From positions 310,001-374,000 of the forward strand of contig CAVYRD010000011.1 in the NCBI GenBank assembly GCA_963770865.1: a stretch of 64,000 bases of DNA. Reading direction: 5' to 3'. Made by a program: the position numbers and the translations under genes. The DNA comes from Miltoncostaea sp963770865 (GTDB lineage Bacteria > Actinomycetota > Thermoleophilia > Miltoncostaeales > Miltoncostaeaceae). Under the pieces are notes generated by a model. It did no database searches. It was not told the DNA's origin and was given only the letters and a program-made list of their open reading frames with translations. This document shows positions 37,828-47,338 of this stretch, piece by piece (the stretch's first letter is position 1; each line of letters starts with the position of its first letter).

Positions 37828-38455
37828 ATGGCAACAGACCGCCTCACGCTGGGCGTCGCAGCCCGGCTGTCGCGCTACCTGCAGGTGCTCACCCAGGCCA
37901 AGAAGATGGGCAAGAGCAGCATCTCGTCGCAGGCGATCTCCGAGTACACCAACGTCAACCCGACGCAGATCCGTCGCGACCTCTCGGGCTTCGGCAAGTT
38001 CGGCAAGCGGGGCGTGGGCTACGACATCGACTCGCTGATCGAGCAGATCCGGAAGATCCTGCGGACCTCGGGCCAGCACAACATCGCCCTGTTCGGGGCG
38101 GGCAACCTCGGCCAGGCGATCGCCACCTCGGGCGTCTTCGCCGACCACGGCTTCCGCATCTCGGCGATCTTCGACGTCGACCCGAGCCGCGTCGGCACGA
38201 TGCTCAACGACATCCCGGTGCGCCACTACCGCGAGCTGCCCGACGTGGTCAGCGAGGGCGACGGAATCATGGTGGGCGTCCTCGCGGTGCCCGGCGCGGC
38301 CGCGCAGGAGGTGGCCGACGACCTGGTCGCCGGCGGGCGTGAAGATCATCTTCAACTACTCCGACGCGCTGCTGACGGTGCCCTCGGACGTGACCGTCCA
38401 CACGTCGAGCCCGGCCGTCGAGCTGCTCTACGCGCTCTACTTCTACCTGAGCTGA
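37828..38455 (+). CDS. rex: redox-sensing transcriptional repressor Rex (one frameshift)
   Basis: About 208 residues. Rex senses the NADH/NAD+ ratio. The N-terminal winged helix is RLSRYLQVLTQ through NPTQIRRDLSGFGKFGKRGVGY; the Rossmann domain has ALFGAGNLGQAI and IFDVDPSRVG. One extra base near 38336 separates DDLVAGG from VKIIFNYSDALLTVP. The domain-swapped C-terminal helix ELLYALYFYLS is present. Expected targets are respiratory genes; no other Rex site was found here. Confidence 0.92.
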
Positions 38456-38510
38456 CGCCCCGCGGACGGCGGGCGGGACCGGCGGGGGGCGTTGCTATGC
38501 TCGCCGTCGG

Positions 38511-39708
38511 ATGGCAGATCGTGACGTCCTTCCCGGCATCCTCGCCGGGTCCCGCGAGCGGTTCGACGCGTCGACCGACTTCACCATCGGCCTCGAGGAG
38601 GAGTACCAGCTCCTCGACCCCGCCACCCTCGCGCTGACCAACCGCTTCGAGGACATGATGGGCGCCGCCGAGCGCGCCGCTGCGCGACCGGCTGGCCGGC
38701 GAGCTGATCGCCAGCGAGATCGAGTACCGCACCGGCCGCCACACCTCCTTCGCCGACGCGGCCCGCGAGCTGGTCGAGGGGCGCCTCGCGACCCTGGCGC
38801 TGGCCGACCGGCTCGGCGTCGCGCTGGGCGTCTCGGGCGTCCACCCGTTCAGCCCGTGGAGCGAGCAGCGCATCATCGACACGCCCCACTACCGGCGCGT
38901 CGAGGAGGAGCTGGGCTACATCGCCTGGACCAACAACACGTGGTCGATGCACCTGCACACCGGGGTGCGCGGGGCCGACCGGGCGATGGCCGTCTCGACC
39001 GCGATGCGCAACGTGCTGCCCGAGCTGCTGGCGCTGTCGGCCAACAGCGCCGTCTTCGGCGGCCGCGCCACGCGGCTGCACTCGACCCGCCACCAGGTCT
39101 TCACCAAGAGCTTCCCGCGCTGCGGCCTGCCCGACGCCGTTCGCCGACTGGGACTAGTACGCGGCCTTCGTCGAGCTGCTCGAGCGCACCGGGTCGATCG
39201 TCGAGAGCACGCAGATCTGGTGGAGCGTGCGCCCGCACCACAGCTTCGGCACGGTCGAGGTGCGCATCTGCGACGGCCAGACCGAGATGTCGCACGCGCT
39301 CGCCGTCGGCGCGCTGGCGCTGGCGTGCATCGCGGCCTTCGCGGGCGACATCGACGCCGGCCGCCCGGTGCCCGGTCCTGGCGCGCGGGCTCATCGAGGA
39401 GAACCTCTGGCGCGCCCAGCGCCACGGCCTGCACCGGCCGCCTGATCGACCTCGAGCGCGGCGTCGAGCGCCCGACGGCCGCGGCGATCGAGGCGCTCCT
39501 GGAGTGGAGCGCCCCCGTGCACGAGCCGCTCGGGCTCACCCCGTTCCTGGCCGTGATCCCGTCGATGCTCTCCGAGGGCAACGGGGCGATGCGCCAGATC
39601 GCCCGCCTCGAGGCGCTCGGGGACGTGCGCGCCATGCACGCCGAGGTCGTCGATCGCACCCGCCGTTCCGCCGAGGAGGTCCTCACCATGACCGCGGTGA
39701 CCGCATGA
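38511..39708 (+). CDS. YbdK-type carboxylate-amine ligase / glutamate-cysteine ligase-like (frameshifts and a stop)
   Basis: About 397 residues after correction. It starts DFTIGLEEEYQLLDP, the GCS2 family opening, with SEIEYRTGRH, GVSGVHPFSPW, WTNNTWSMHLHTGV, RCGLPDAFADWD, WWSVRPHHSFGTVEVRICD and ENLWRAQRHGL. Extra bases lie near 38673, 39139, 39374 (CCC-G-GTC) and 39432. There is also an in-frame TAG at 39155-39157 where relatives have Glu (D-E-Y), a base change rather than an indel. It may therefore be a true pseudogene. The family condenses Glu with an amine; the product here is unknown. Confidence 0.72.
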
Positions 39709-40164
39709 GCGAGTCCGAGCAGCAGCCCCCGCAGGAGCCGGCCGCCGGCCGCCCGCCCACCCCGGAGGAGATGGCGGCGATGCTCGCCGACCGTCTCGCC
39801 CGCACCCCGGTGCGCGACGTCCTGCTCCAGTCGATGGCGACGTTCATCGACATGGCCGGGATCCGCCTGGGCATGGGCCCGACGGGCGACGAGGCCCGCG
39901 ACCTGGCCCAGGCGCGCCAGGCCATCGAGGCGCTGCGCGCGCTGCTCGGCGTGGCCGAGCGCGAGCTGGGCGCGGCGCAGGTGCGGCCCTTCAAGGAGCC
40001 GCTCGCCGTGCTGCAGATGGCCTTCTCGCGCGCCAGCGAGGAGCAGGCCGAGAGCGCCGCCGAGGGGCAGCCGGACGCGCCCCCGCCGCCGCCCCCGGCG
40101 CCCGGACGCCGCCTCGCGGCTCTGGGTGCCGCCGGGAACGCCCCGGGGAGGCGGCTCCGCCTAG
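39705..40164 (+). CDS. DUF1844 protein (one frameshift)
   Basis: About 152 residues, ATG overlapping the ligase stop. The helical core VLLQSMATFIDMAGIRLG and DLAQARQAIEALRALLG is typical of DUF1844, a small protein common in actinobacteria near ribosomal genes. An extra G at 40104 (CCC-G-GAC) separates PAP from the C-terminal AASRLWVPPG motif; with it removed the gene stops at TAG 40162-40164. Function unknown. Confidence 0.65.
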
Positions 40165-40318
40165 GCGCCGCAGGGCCGCGACGTCCGCGGCCGTGTGGTA
40201 GAAACCCGCCGTGGTCGTCCGAATCCGCACGAAGTCGGGCGACCGTCGGAACCCGGAGCGCTGGCCCCAGATCGGGCATATCGGCGCGTTCGTCTGAACC
40301 CGATCTCGGAGGGAATCC

Positions 40319-42414
40319 TTGGCCGACTTCCTGTCGGACAACACCGTATGGCTCGCCGTGGTCCTCGGCGCCCTCGCCGTGGCCTACGGCATCGGCCTCA
40401 CCGTCTACCTGCTCAAGAAGCCGGCGGGCGACGAGCGGATGCGCGAGATCGCCGCCGCCGTCCAGGAGGGCGCCCAGGCGTACCTCACCCGGCAGTACAC
40501 GATCATCGCCGGCGTCGCCGTCGTCCTCTTCGTCGCTCATCGGCCTGCTCGGCGGCGTCGGTCGATTCGTCGCTGCTCGGCTGGAAGGCCGCGATCGGCT
40601 TCCTGATCGGCGCCGACGGCCTCAGCCGCGGCCGGCTTCATCGGCATGAACGTCTCCGTGCGCACCAACGTGCGCACCGCGGAGGCGGCCAAGAGCGGCC
40701 TCGGCGCCGCCCTCGGCGTCGCCTTCAAGGGCGGCTCGGTCACCGGCCTGCTGGTCGTGGGCCTCGGCCTGCTCTCGGTGTCCGGCTACTTCCTGATCCT
40801 CGGCTCGGACCTCGCGGACGTGAAGCCGCTCGTCGGCCTCGCGTTCGGGGCGAGCCTCATCAGCGTCTTCGCCCGTCTGGGCGGCGGCATCTTCACCAAG
40901 GGCGCCGACGTCGGCGCCGACCTGGTCGGCAAGGTCGAGGCGGGCATCCCCGAGGACGACCCGCGCAACCCGGCCGTGATCGCCGACAACGTCGGCGACA
41001 ACGTCGGCGACTGCGCCGGCATGGCCGCCGACCTCTTCGAGACCTACGCGGTCACCACGGTCGCCGTCATGTTCCTCGGCTCGCTGTTCCTCGCGGCGTT
41101 CCCGAACGCGCTGGTCTTCCCGCTCGCCCTCGGCGGCGTGTCGATCATCGCCTCGATCATCGGGACCTGGTTCGTGCGCGTCAGCGACACCGGCTCCGTC
41201 ACGGCGGCGCTCTACACCGGGCTGGCCGTCGCGGCGCGTCCTGGCGGTCGCCGGCTTCCTGCCGGTCACCTACTGGCTGATGGACGGCGTCGACAACGTC
41301 GTGCCGGGCGCCGGCAGCTGGCTGGACTACTGGTGGTGCGCGGTCATCGGCATCGGCGTGACGATGGCCCTCGTCGCCATCACCGAGTACTTCACCGGCA
41401 CCGCCTGGCCGCCGGTCAAGAAGATCGCCAAGGCGTCCGAGACCGGCCACGCCACGAACATCATCGCCGGCCTCGCCGTCGGCCTGAAGGCCACGGCCGC
41501 CCCGATCGTCGTGATCGGCGCCGCCATCGCGGCGAGCTACGAGCTCGGGCAACTACTACGGCATCGGCGTCGCCGTCATGGCCATGCTCTCCATGGCCGG
41601 CGTGGTCGTGGCGCTCGACGCCTTCGGCCCGATCACCGACAACGCGGGCGGCATCGCCGAGATGGCCGAGCTGCCCGAGGCCGTGCGCAACATCACCGAC
41701 CCGCTCGACGCGGTCGGCAACACCACCAAGGCCGTCACCAAGGGCTACGCCATCGGCTCGGCCGGCCTCGCGGCCGTCGTGCTGTTCGTCTCCTACGTGG
41801 AGGAGCTGGGCCAGGCGATCGGCGACTCGGCCACGGCCTCGTCGGTCGACTTCAGCCTCGTCAACCCGTTCGTGGTCATCGGCCTCTTCATCGGCGGCAT
41901 GATGCCGTTCCTGTTCGCCGCGTTCTCCATGGAGGCCGTCGGCAAGGCGGGCGGCCAGGTGGTCGAGGAGGTGCGGCGCCAGTTCCGGGAGAAGCCCGGG
42001 ATCATGGAGGGCACCGAGCGGCCGGACTACGCCCGCTGCGTGCGCATCGTGACCGCCTCGGCGCAGCGCGAGATGCTGCTGCCGGCGGCGATCCCGATCC
42101 TGTTCCCGATCGTCACCGCGTTCATCTTCGGCATCAACAACGGCCGCGAGATGCTCGGCGGCCTGCTGCTCGGAGTCATCGTGACCGGCATCTTCGTCGC
42201 CATCTCGATGACCTCCGGCGGCGGCGCCTGGGACAACGCCAAGAAGATGATCGAGGACGGCTTCCACGGCGGGAAGGGGTCCGAGGCCCACAAGGCCGCG
42301 ATCACCGGCGACACCGTCGGCGACCCCTACAAGGACACCGCCGGCCCGGCCATCAACCCGATGATCAAGGTCGCCAACATCGTGGCGCTCCTGCTGGTGC
42401 CCTTCCTGAACTGA
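40319..42414 (+). CDS. hppA: K+-independent proton-translocating pyrophosphatase (five frameshifts)
   Basis: A 16-helix membrane pump that couples PPi hydrolysis to H+ export, about 696 residues after correction. TTG 40319 follows GGAGGGA. Substrate-binding motifs are DVGADLVGKVEAGIPEDDPRNP, DNVGDNVGDCAGMAADLFE, GPITDNAGGIAEM and GDTVGDPYKDTAGPAINPMIK near the end. The Lys in GNTTKAVTKG marks the K+-independent subgroup. Extra bases lie near 40535 (G before CTCATC), 40561, 40618, 41237 and 41548; without them length and motifs are complete. A 12-bp stem terminator follows. Confidence 0.93.
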
Positions 42415-42436
42415 TCCGCCAGGAGGGATGAAGGTG

Positions 42437-42468
42437 GGCGAGGGCGCCGTCCGACCGGCGCCCTCGCC
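42437..42468 (+). terminator. hairpin after hppA
   Basis: GGCGAGGGCGCC (42437-42448) pairs perfectly with GGCGCCCTCGCC (42457-42468) around an 8-nt loop, 23 nt after the stop. Confidence 0.65.
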
Positions 42469-42529
42469 GTTTCCGGGCGGGTTCCGCGGCCGAAGGGGGA
42501 AGGACGGCCGCGGGCCCCGGTCGGACCCC

Positions 42530-42970
42530 CTACCAGTCGGCCCCGGTGATCGTCTCCTCCTCCGGCGCGATCGCCGCCACCTCCAGGGGGAGGCCGGCGC
42601 GCCGCAGCAGGCGCCGGGTCTCGGCGATCTGGCGCTCGTGTACGGACGGCGCGCCGACGAGCACGATGCGCGGCTCCACGCCGCTGCGCGTCAGGGCCAT
42701 GAGCCGGGTCACGGTCGCCCTCCGCACGAGCGTCTCGGGCAGCTCCACCTCGAAGCAGATCGGCCGCGTGTCACGGCCGCGCTCGCAGAGCACGTCGGGC
42801 GGCTGCCCGGCGGCCGGCGGGGGAGGGCTGAACTCCTCGCTGCCCATCGCGTGGACCGTCCAGGGCGTCCGGGAGGCGAGGTCGCGAGCCAGAGCCGCGA
42901 CGCCCGCGTCGTGCTGCGCGAGTCGGCGGCGGAAATCGGCGAGCCATGCGTCGTAGGTGTCCGTGGGAGA
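42530..42970 (-). CDS. hypothetical protein, possible nuclease-like fold
   Basis: About 145 residues on the minus strand with the start not fixed: no ATG/GTG/TTG lies in frame before YDAWLADFRRRLAQHD. A PD...EVE pattern (PPDVLCERGRDTRP then ICFEVEL) is reminiscent of PD-(D/E)xK nucleases, and a later RIVLVGAPSVHERQIAETRRLL segment looks like a beta-alpha unit. The match is weak and no family is claimed. It is convergent with hppA. Confidence 0.5.
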   Translation of the reverse strand, partial: SPTDTYDAWLADFRRRLAQHDAGVAALARDLASRTPWTVHAMGSEEFSPPPPAAGQPPDVLCERGRDTRPICFEVELPETLVRRATVTRLMALTRSGVEPRIVLVGAPSVHERQIAETRRLLRRAGLPLEVAAIAPEEETITGADW

Positions 42971-43082
42971 CCCCGTTCGAGAGTGGCTGCCCGGTGACGT
43001 TAACGCCGGCCTCGGACGGATCCTCTGCGCGGGCGCGGCTAGACTGGCGCGCGGTTTTCCCGGCGATCGGAGAGGCGGACAG

Positions 43083-43579
43083 ATGACGATGCGACGGCGT
43101 TCCTCGCGGCAGGCGCGGACCACCCATGGGTGACCCGCGCAACCGGCTCCCCCGGGGCCCCAGCGCGCCCAAGCCCGGGCCCGACGAGAAGGAGTACCGG
43201 CGCAGCGGCGCCGACCTCCAGAACGGCTGGCTCTCGCGCCACGGCGACCTGGTCGCCACGCAGGAGCGGCTCGTCTTCCTGCCCACCCTCCTCGACACCG
43301 CTCATCGGCGCCAAGCGGCGCGGCATCGCGCTGGACGAGATCACGGAGATCGAGCGCTACCCGGTGTCGTCCAAGAACGCCCCGAGCGGCGGCCGCCGGC
43401 CCCGGATGCTGGTCCACACGGCCGACTGCGTCTACCAGTTCATGGTCGGCGACCTCGACTCGTGGATCGACAGCCTGGAGCGGATCTACCAGCGTCCGCG
43501 TGAAGCGCGGTGCCTCCGCAGCACATCCCCACGATCACCCGCGAGGACTACGAGAACCTGCTCGCTCGACGACGACTGA
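43083..43579 (+). CDS. PH/GRAM-like hypothetical protein (several frameshifts)
   Basis: About 163 residues after correction. From ATG 43083 (GGAGAGG upstream, TAGACT box near 43040) the frame reads into a short Arg-rich stretch, then needs a one-base gain near 43130, 43300 (G before CTCATC), two near 43500 and one at 43564 (G before CTC) to reach the stop. The core, ATQERLVFLPTLLDT, then LIGAKRRGIALDEITEIE and MLVHTADCVYQFMVGDLDSWIDSLERIY, has the look of a PH-like GRAM domain. A shorter start at ATG 43126 is possible. Confidence 0.6.
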
Positions 43580-43585
43580 ACGACG

Positions 43586-43597
43586 GGGAGGCCTCCC
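43586..43597 (+). terminator. short palindrome after the GRAM-like gene
   Basis: GGGAGGCCTCCC lies 7 nt after the stop at 43579 and could form a weak hairpin. Confidence 0.3.
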
Positions 43598-43604
43598 GGC
43601 GCGC

Positions 43605-43630
43605 TAAACTCCGGATCACACCGAGGTTTA
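43605..43630 (+). promoter_or_regulatory. candidate operator upstream of the Rrf2 gene
   Basis: TAAACTCCGG (43605-43614), ATCACA, CCGAGGTTTA (43621-43630): arms match at 8 of 10 positions. The site is AT-richer than its surroundings, 13 nt before the start of an Rrf2-family regulator, and is a plausible autoregulatory site. Confidence 0.45.
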
Positions 43631-43642
43631 CGGGAGATTCCC

Positions 43643-44064
43643 CTGATCCAGATCACCGAGAAGAGCCGGTCCGCCGTGGTGGCACTCACCGAGCTCGCCC
43701 AGCGGGGCGGGAACGGGCCGGTGCCGATCCTCGAGGTGGCCGAGGCGCGCGGCATCCCGCTGCACTTCCTGGAGCAGATCTTCGCCGGGCTGCGGCGGGC
43801 GGGGATCCTCCAGAGCCAGCGCGGCGTGAAGGGCGGCTACTCGTTCCGCCGGCTGCCGGCCGAGGTGAGCATCCTCGAGGTGGTCGAGGCCGTGGACGGC
43901 CGCATCTCCCCGCCGGAGCGGCGCGACGCGCCGACGCCCCGGGCACCGAGACGGTCTGGACCGAGGCCCGCGCGACGCTCTCCGAGCTCCTCTCCGGGCT
44001 CACGATCGCCGACATGCAGGAGCGCGAGGCGCGCTACGTCAGCGCGCCCATGTTCCACATCTAG
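43643..44064 (+). CDS. Rrf2-family transcriptional regulator (one frameshift)
   Basis: About 140 residues. The winged-helix domain is clear: QITEKSRSAVVALTELAQRGG, PVPILEVAEARGIPLHFLEQIFAGLRRAGIL and RGVKGGYSF. The start appears to be CTG 43643 or an altered ATG/TTG there. The C-terminal part shifts frame near 43940 (net loss of one base or gain of two) and ends TIADMQEREARYVSAPMFHI. The Cys cluster that binds Fe-S in IscR/NsrR is absent, so it should sense something else. Its last codons form the left copy of a 48-bp direct repeat. Confidence 0.8.
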
Positions 44065-44097
44065 CGAAAGTCTGCGATTAGCAGGCTGTTCGCGCAC
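44050..44097 (+). repeat. left copy of a 48-bp direct repeat
   Basis: Begins ATGTTCCACATC inside the last codons of the Rrf2 gene and runs to CGCGCAC. It matches 47939-47986 at 41 of 48 positions and brackets the 3.9-kb mobile region. Confidence 0.6.
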
Positions 44098-44371
44098 TGT
44101 GATTCTTCGCGCGGCGGCTTCATGCCCGGGGTCGCCGGCGCCAGGCTGGTGGCGGGTAGCCGGTCGTGACCCTTTTGCGCACTGACCCGCCACGGCGGTG
44201 TCTTTCAGCGGATGTGTCCGGCAGGTCGCCCGGCGCCGGCCCGGTGCCCGCCGCGATGGCCTGATCAGGAGCCTGTCCGCCCGAGGGCGTGACCCATCAC
44301 AGTCCTGCCGAGCGGTTTCCTCGCCCCGGGCCGGCGCCGTCCCCCAAGGCGACGCCCCGGAGGTGATGAGG
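44098..44371 (+). ncRNA. non-coding left end of the IS110-type element, candidate bridge RNA locus
   Basis: About 270 nt without a gene precede the transposase. In IS110-family elements such as IS621 the bridge RNA is encoded in this position. GGCGCC-rich stretches could form stems, but target and donor loops were not identified. This is inference from family knowledge only. Confidence 0.3.
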
Positions 44372-45418
44372 ATGCTGGCAGAACAGGTCGAGGTCGTCAT
44401 CGGCGTCAACACCCACCGCGACACGCACGCCCTGGCGGCGCTCGCGGTGCGCACCGGCGAGGTGCTGCGCGAGCTCCAGGTCAGCGCCGACCCGGCGGGT
44501 TACCGTCGGGCGCTCGCGTCGGCCGTGGGCCCCGCGCCGAATCGGCGGGTCTGGGCGATCGAGGGCGCCGGCAGCTTCGGCGCCGGCCTGCGGCGCCACC
44601 TGGTGGGCGCGGGCGAGCGGGTGGTGGCGATCGACCGGCCCAGCCGCCTCATCGGGCGCGCCGGACCCAAGTCGGACGCCCTGGACGCGGTGCGGGTGGC
44701 GCGCGCGGCCCTCTGCGCGCCCCACCCGGGGGTGCCGCGCGCCGACGGCCTGCGCGAGGCGCTGCGGGTCCTGATGGTGGCCCGGGCGGCGGCGGTCGGC
44801 ACCCGGGCGCGGTCGATCACCCAGATCAAGGCCCTCGTGGTGTCCGGGCCCGAGCGCCTGCGCGCGGCCCTCGGCGGGCTGAGCCGCGCGGGCCTATTGT
44901 CGGCCTGCGCGGCGCTTCGGCCCGGCGCCTGGCGCGAGCCGGCGATGAGCGCCCACGCCGCGGCGCTGCGCTCGCTGGCGCGTCAGGCGCGCCTTGCCAC
45001 CGCCGAGGCGGCCGCCCACCAGCGGCGCATCGCCGCCATCCTCGATGCGATCGCCCCGGCGCTCATGGCCGAGCCGGGGATCGGGCCCATCACCGGCGCC
45101 CAGCTGGTGATCGGCTTCTCCCACCCGGGCAGGATCCGCTCAGAAGCCGCCTTCGCCCGCCTGGCCGGCGCCGCCCCGATCCCCGCCTCGTCCGGGCAGG
45201 TGGTGCGCCATCGCCTCGACCGCGGCGGCGATCGCCAGCTCAACCGCGCCCTGCACACGATCCTTCTGATCCGCCGCAGCCGCGACCCGGCCACCCGCGC
45301 CTACATCGCCCGGCGCACCCGCCAGGGCAGAAGCGAGCGCGAGGCGATCCGCTGCCTCAAGCGCTACCTGGCCCGCCACGTGTACCGGCTCATGCAGGAG
45401 CTGCCCCTGAGCGCTTGA
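44372..45418 (+). mobile_element. IS110-family transposase
   Basis: About 348 residues, GGAGG 7-9 nt before ATG 44372 (a second ATG is at 44366). The N-terminal RuvC-like DEDD domain has VIGVNTHRDTH, IEGAGSFG and GPKSDALDAVRVAR; the C-terminal Transposase_20 domain has EPGIGPITGAQLVIGFS and FARLAGAAPIPASSGQ. The first acidic residue, usually Asp (GVDTHKDTH in relatives), is Asn here, which might impair catalysis. No matching second copy is in the window. The frame is intact. Confidence 0.88.
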
Positions 45419-45448
45419 CGCGACATAGGAGCATCCGCCCGGGTGCTG

Positions 45449-45464
45449 GGTCCAATCCTGGTCC
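45449..45464 (+). repeat. left copy of GGTCCAATC-N-TGGTCC repeat
   Basis: A 16-bp direct repeat matching 47825-47840 at 15 of 16 positions. It lies just past the 3' end of the integrase relic, where an attachment site would be expected. Confidence 0.45.
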
Positions 45465-45476
45465 AATCAGGAGGCG

Positions 45477-46000
45477 TTAGCCCCCGATAGGAACGCCTCG
45501 AGCCGCTCGAACTGCCGTGCTGCCCTCCGCGGGCAGGGCGTGGCCGTAGCGCTTGAGGACCAGCGTGGGATCCGCGTGGCCGAGCAGCTCCGCCACAGCG
45601 TGGATCGTGAGCCCGGAGGCCAGCCACCACGTCGCCGCGGAGTGGCGCATGGAATGCATCGTCGGCGGCGGCGTACCGACCTTCGCCGCCTTCACGACGC
45701 GCTCCCACCACCACCAGCGCGGATCGAAGGGGAGACCCGCCCGCCGTCCTCGGGCCGGCCGACGGCGAGGCGATGCTCGCGCATCCGTGCGACCACCTGC
45801 GCCCCGAGGGGCACCGTGCGGCTCTCTCCGCCCTTCGTGGGCCCCACGAGGCCCGTGTTGAAGCTGTAGGACCCCGAGATCGTCAGGGAGCGCGAATCGA
45901 GGTCCAGGCCGCCCGGTCCCCACCTCACCGCGAGCAGCTCGCCGCGCCGCGCGCCCGTCGCCAGGCCGACGCGCGTTGGTTCGGCTCGAGCGCGTCCCCC
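45477..46000 (-). pseudogene. tyrosine site-specific integrase, N-terminus missing and frameshifted
   Basis: The C-terminal catalytic domain is present: LATGARRGELLAVRW (first Arg), GPTKGGESRTVPLG (Lys), MHSMRHSAATWWLASG (His/Arg) and ELLGHADPTLVLKRYGH (His and nucleophilic Tyr). The N-terminal arm- and core-binding domains are absent, replaced by the end of the DUF3147 gene near 46000, and the frame slips once near 45735. It is therefore a relic. A smaller remnant of a related integrase lies at 4336. Confidence 0.75.
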
Positions 46001-46022
46001 ACTGCGCCCGCGCAATCCCCGA

Positions 46023-46369
46023 GAGGTCGAAGCCGAGCCGACGAGCGCCGAGTACGTAGACGGCGTAGACGACGGCGGTGATCGCGCAAGCGCCGCAGAT
46101 CGCGAACGGCACGCTGACCCCTGCCCGGATCAGCACCGGAACGGCGACGAAGAACATGAGCGATGGCACCACCACCCACAGGATCGACCACGACAGATCC
46201 TGGACCTTCTCTGCGTTGCCGGTGTCCCGGTAGGTCAGGCCAGCGCCAGGATCGAAGTCAGGGGGAGAGACAGGATGATCGCCCCGACGAGGCTCGAGCG
46301 CCGCGCGGCTTCGCTCGCGAGCGCGATCACGATGCCGGACACGACCGCCTTGATGACCAGCTGATTCAC
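46023..46369 (-). CDS. DUF3147-like membrane protein (frameshifted, 3' end fused to integrase relic)
   Basis: From GTG 46369 the product starts MNQLVIKAVVSGIVIALASEAARR and continues LVGAIILSLPLTSILALA. One missing base near 46240 then brings a stop; the next frame continues YRDTGNAEKVQDLSWSILW and two more membrane helices ending LGARRLGFDL. Four helices and about 115 residues fit DUF3147. No proper stop remains at its 3' end, where the integrase relic begins. Confidence 0.6.
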
Positions 46370-46512
46370 GCTTGCCCCCGCTCTCGGTCCCAGTCGTCCT
46401 CCCGCCCCATCATGCCCTCCGCCGTCCCGAGGGGGGACGCCGACCGCGATGCCTCTGGCGGCATTCACCCCGGTGCGGGAGGCTGAGCCCATCAGCGAGG
46501 GACGGAGGAGAG

Positions 46513-47298
46513 ATGGGCGCCGAGCCAAGGGACGAGGATCGCGACGAATCACGGGGTCAGCCGGCAGTGCCGGCTCGCGGTGAAGGGGGCCCCGGCACCG
46601 GGCCTCCGCTGACGGCGATCCTCAACCTCTCGCGATACCACCGAGAGCACGAGAAGTTCTACGCACGCGCGCCACTTGAGCAAGCGATCGATCTCCAGCG
46701 GGCCGCGCGCATCCTCACGACGCTCGCCGACCGCTGGGGCGGGACGGAGCCCGGAGGGGCGACCGTCGTCGGCGCGCGCTTCGCCGGGTGCGAGGACCTC
46801 AACGATCCCGCGGCGATCCAGGCCGACGGGGTGCTGTTCATGGAGGGCGAGGGCGAGCCGGCGGAGCTCGTCCGACTGAAGCGCGACCTCGGGGTTGTCG
46901 CCGACGACTATGCCGCGACCGGAGCCTGGCTGGCCGAGGCGATGGAGGCGTCGTGGGGGGCCGCCGCCGGCCTGCGTCACCCGGGCCTCGCTGACCTCCT
47001 CGGGGAACGCCACCGGATCATCGCCAACGACTGGCAGGCGGCGGGCCTGAGCACGCTGGTGGGCCGGCTCGCGCGCCGCGCAGCCGATCTGCTCTCGCCG
47101 CTCGACCTCTCGCCCGAGGGGGTTCGCACGGACCTCGCCGGCCCGCGAAGCCTTCCGGGCTACCTTCACTCGACGGCCGAGCTTCTGGACCGAGCGGCAG
47201 ACCTCGTCGCCGAGTCGGCGATGCTCATCCACGACAATGAGCGGCGCTGGCGGGTCTTCCGCGCCGGTGTGGAGGCGATCGTCACAGCCAATCGATAG
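46513..47298 (+). CDS. hypothetical protein
   Basis: 261 residues, ATG 46513 behind GGAGGAGAG. Soluble, largely helical, acidic. A HREHEKFYARAPLEQA segment and LADLLGERHRIIANDWQAA give a four-helix-bundle impression, but no family was recognised. Intact frame; codon use is slightly less GC-extreme than in neighbours, consistent with cargo of the mobile region. Confidence 0.65.
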   Translation: MGAEPRDEDRDESRGQPAVPARGEGGPGTGPPLTAILNLSRYHREHEKFYARAPLEQAIDLQRAARILTTLADRWGGTEPGGATVVGARFAGCEDLNDPAAIQADGVLFMEGEGEPAELVRLKRDLGVVADDYAATGAWLAEAMEASWGAAAGLRHPGLADLLGERHRIIANDWQAAGLSTLVGRLARRAADLLSPLDLSPEGVRTDLAGPRSLPGYLHSTAELLDRAADLVAESAMLIHDNERRWRVFRAGVEAIVTANR

Positions 47299-47326
47299 CG
47301 GCGGAGGGGTCGAGTGCACGGACCGC

Positions 47327-47332
47327 TACCCT
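47327..47332 (+). promoter_or_regulatory. leaderless -10 box (TACCCT)
   Basis: TACCCT is 6 nt before the ATG at 47339. Confidence 0.4.
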
Positions 47333-47338
47333 CGATCG

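Noticed and set aside
44098..44371. Claiming a defined bridge RNA structure for the IS110 element.
   Set aside because: Stems can be drawn in any GC-rich sequence; target and donor loops could not be matched by eye, so only the position is noted.
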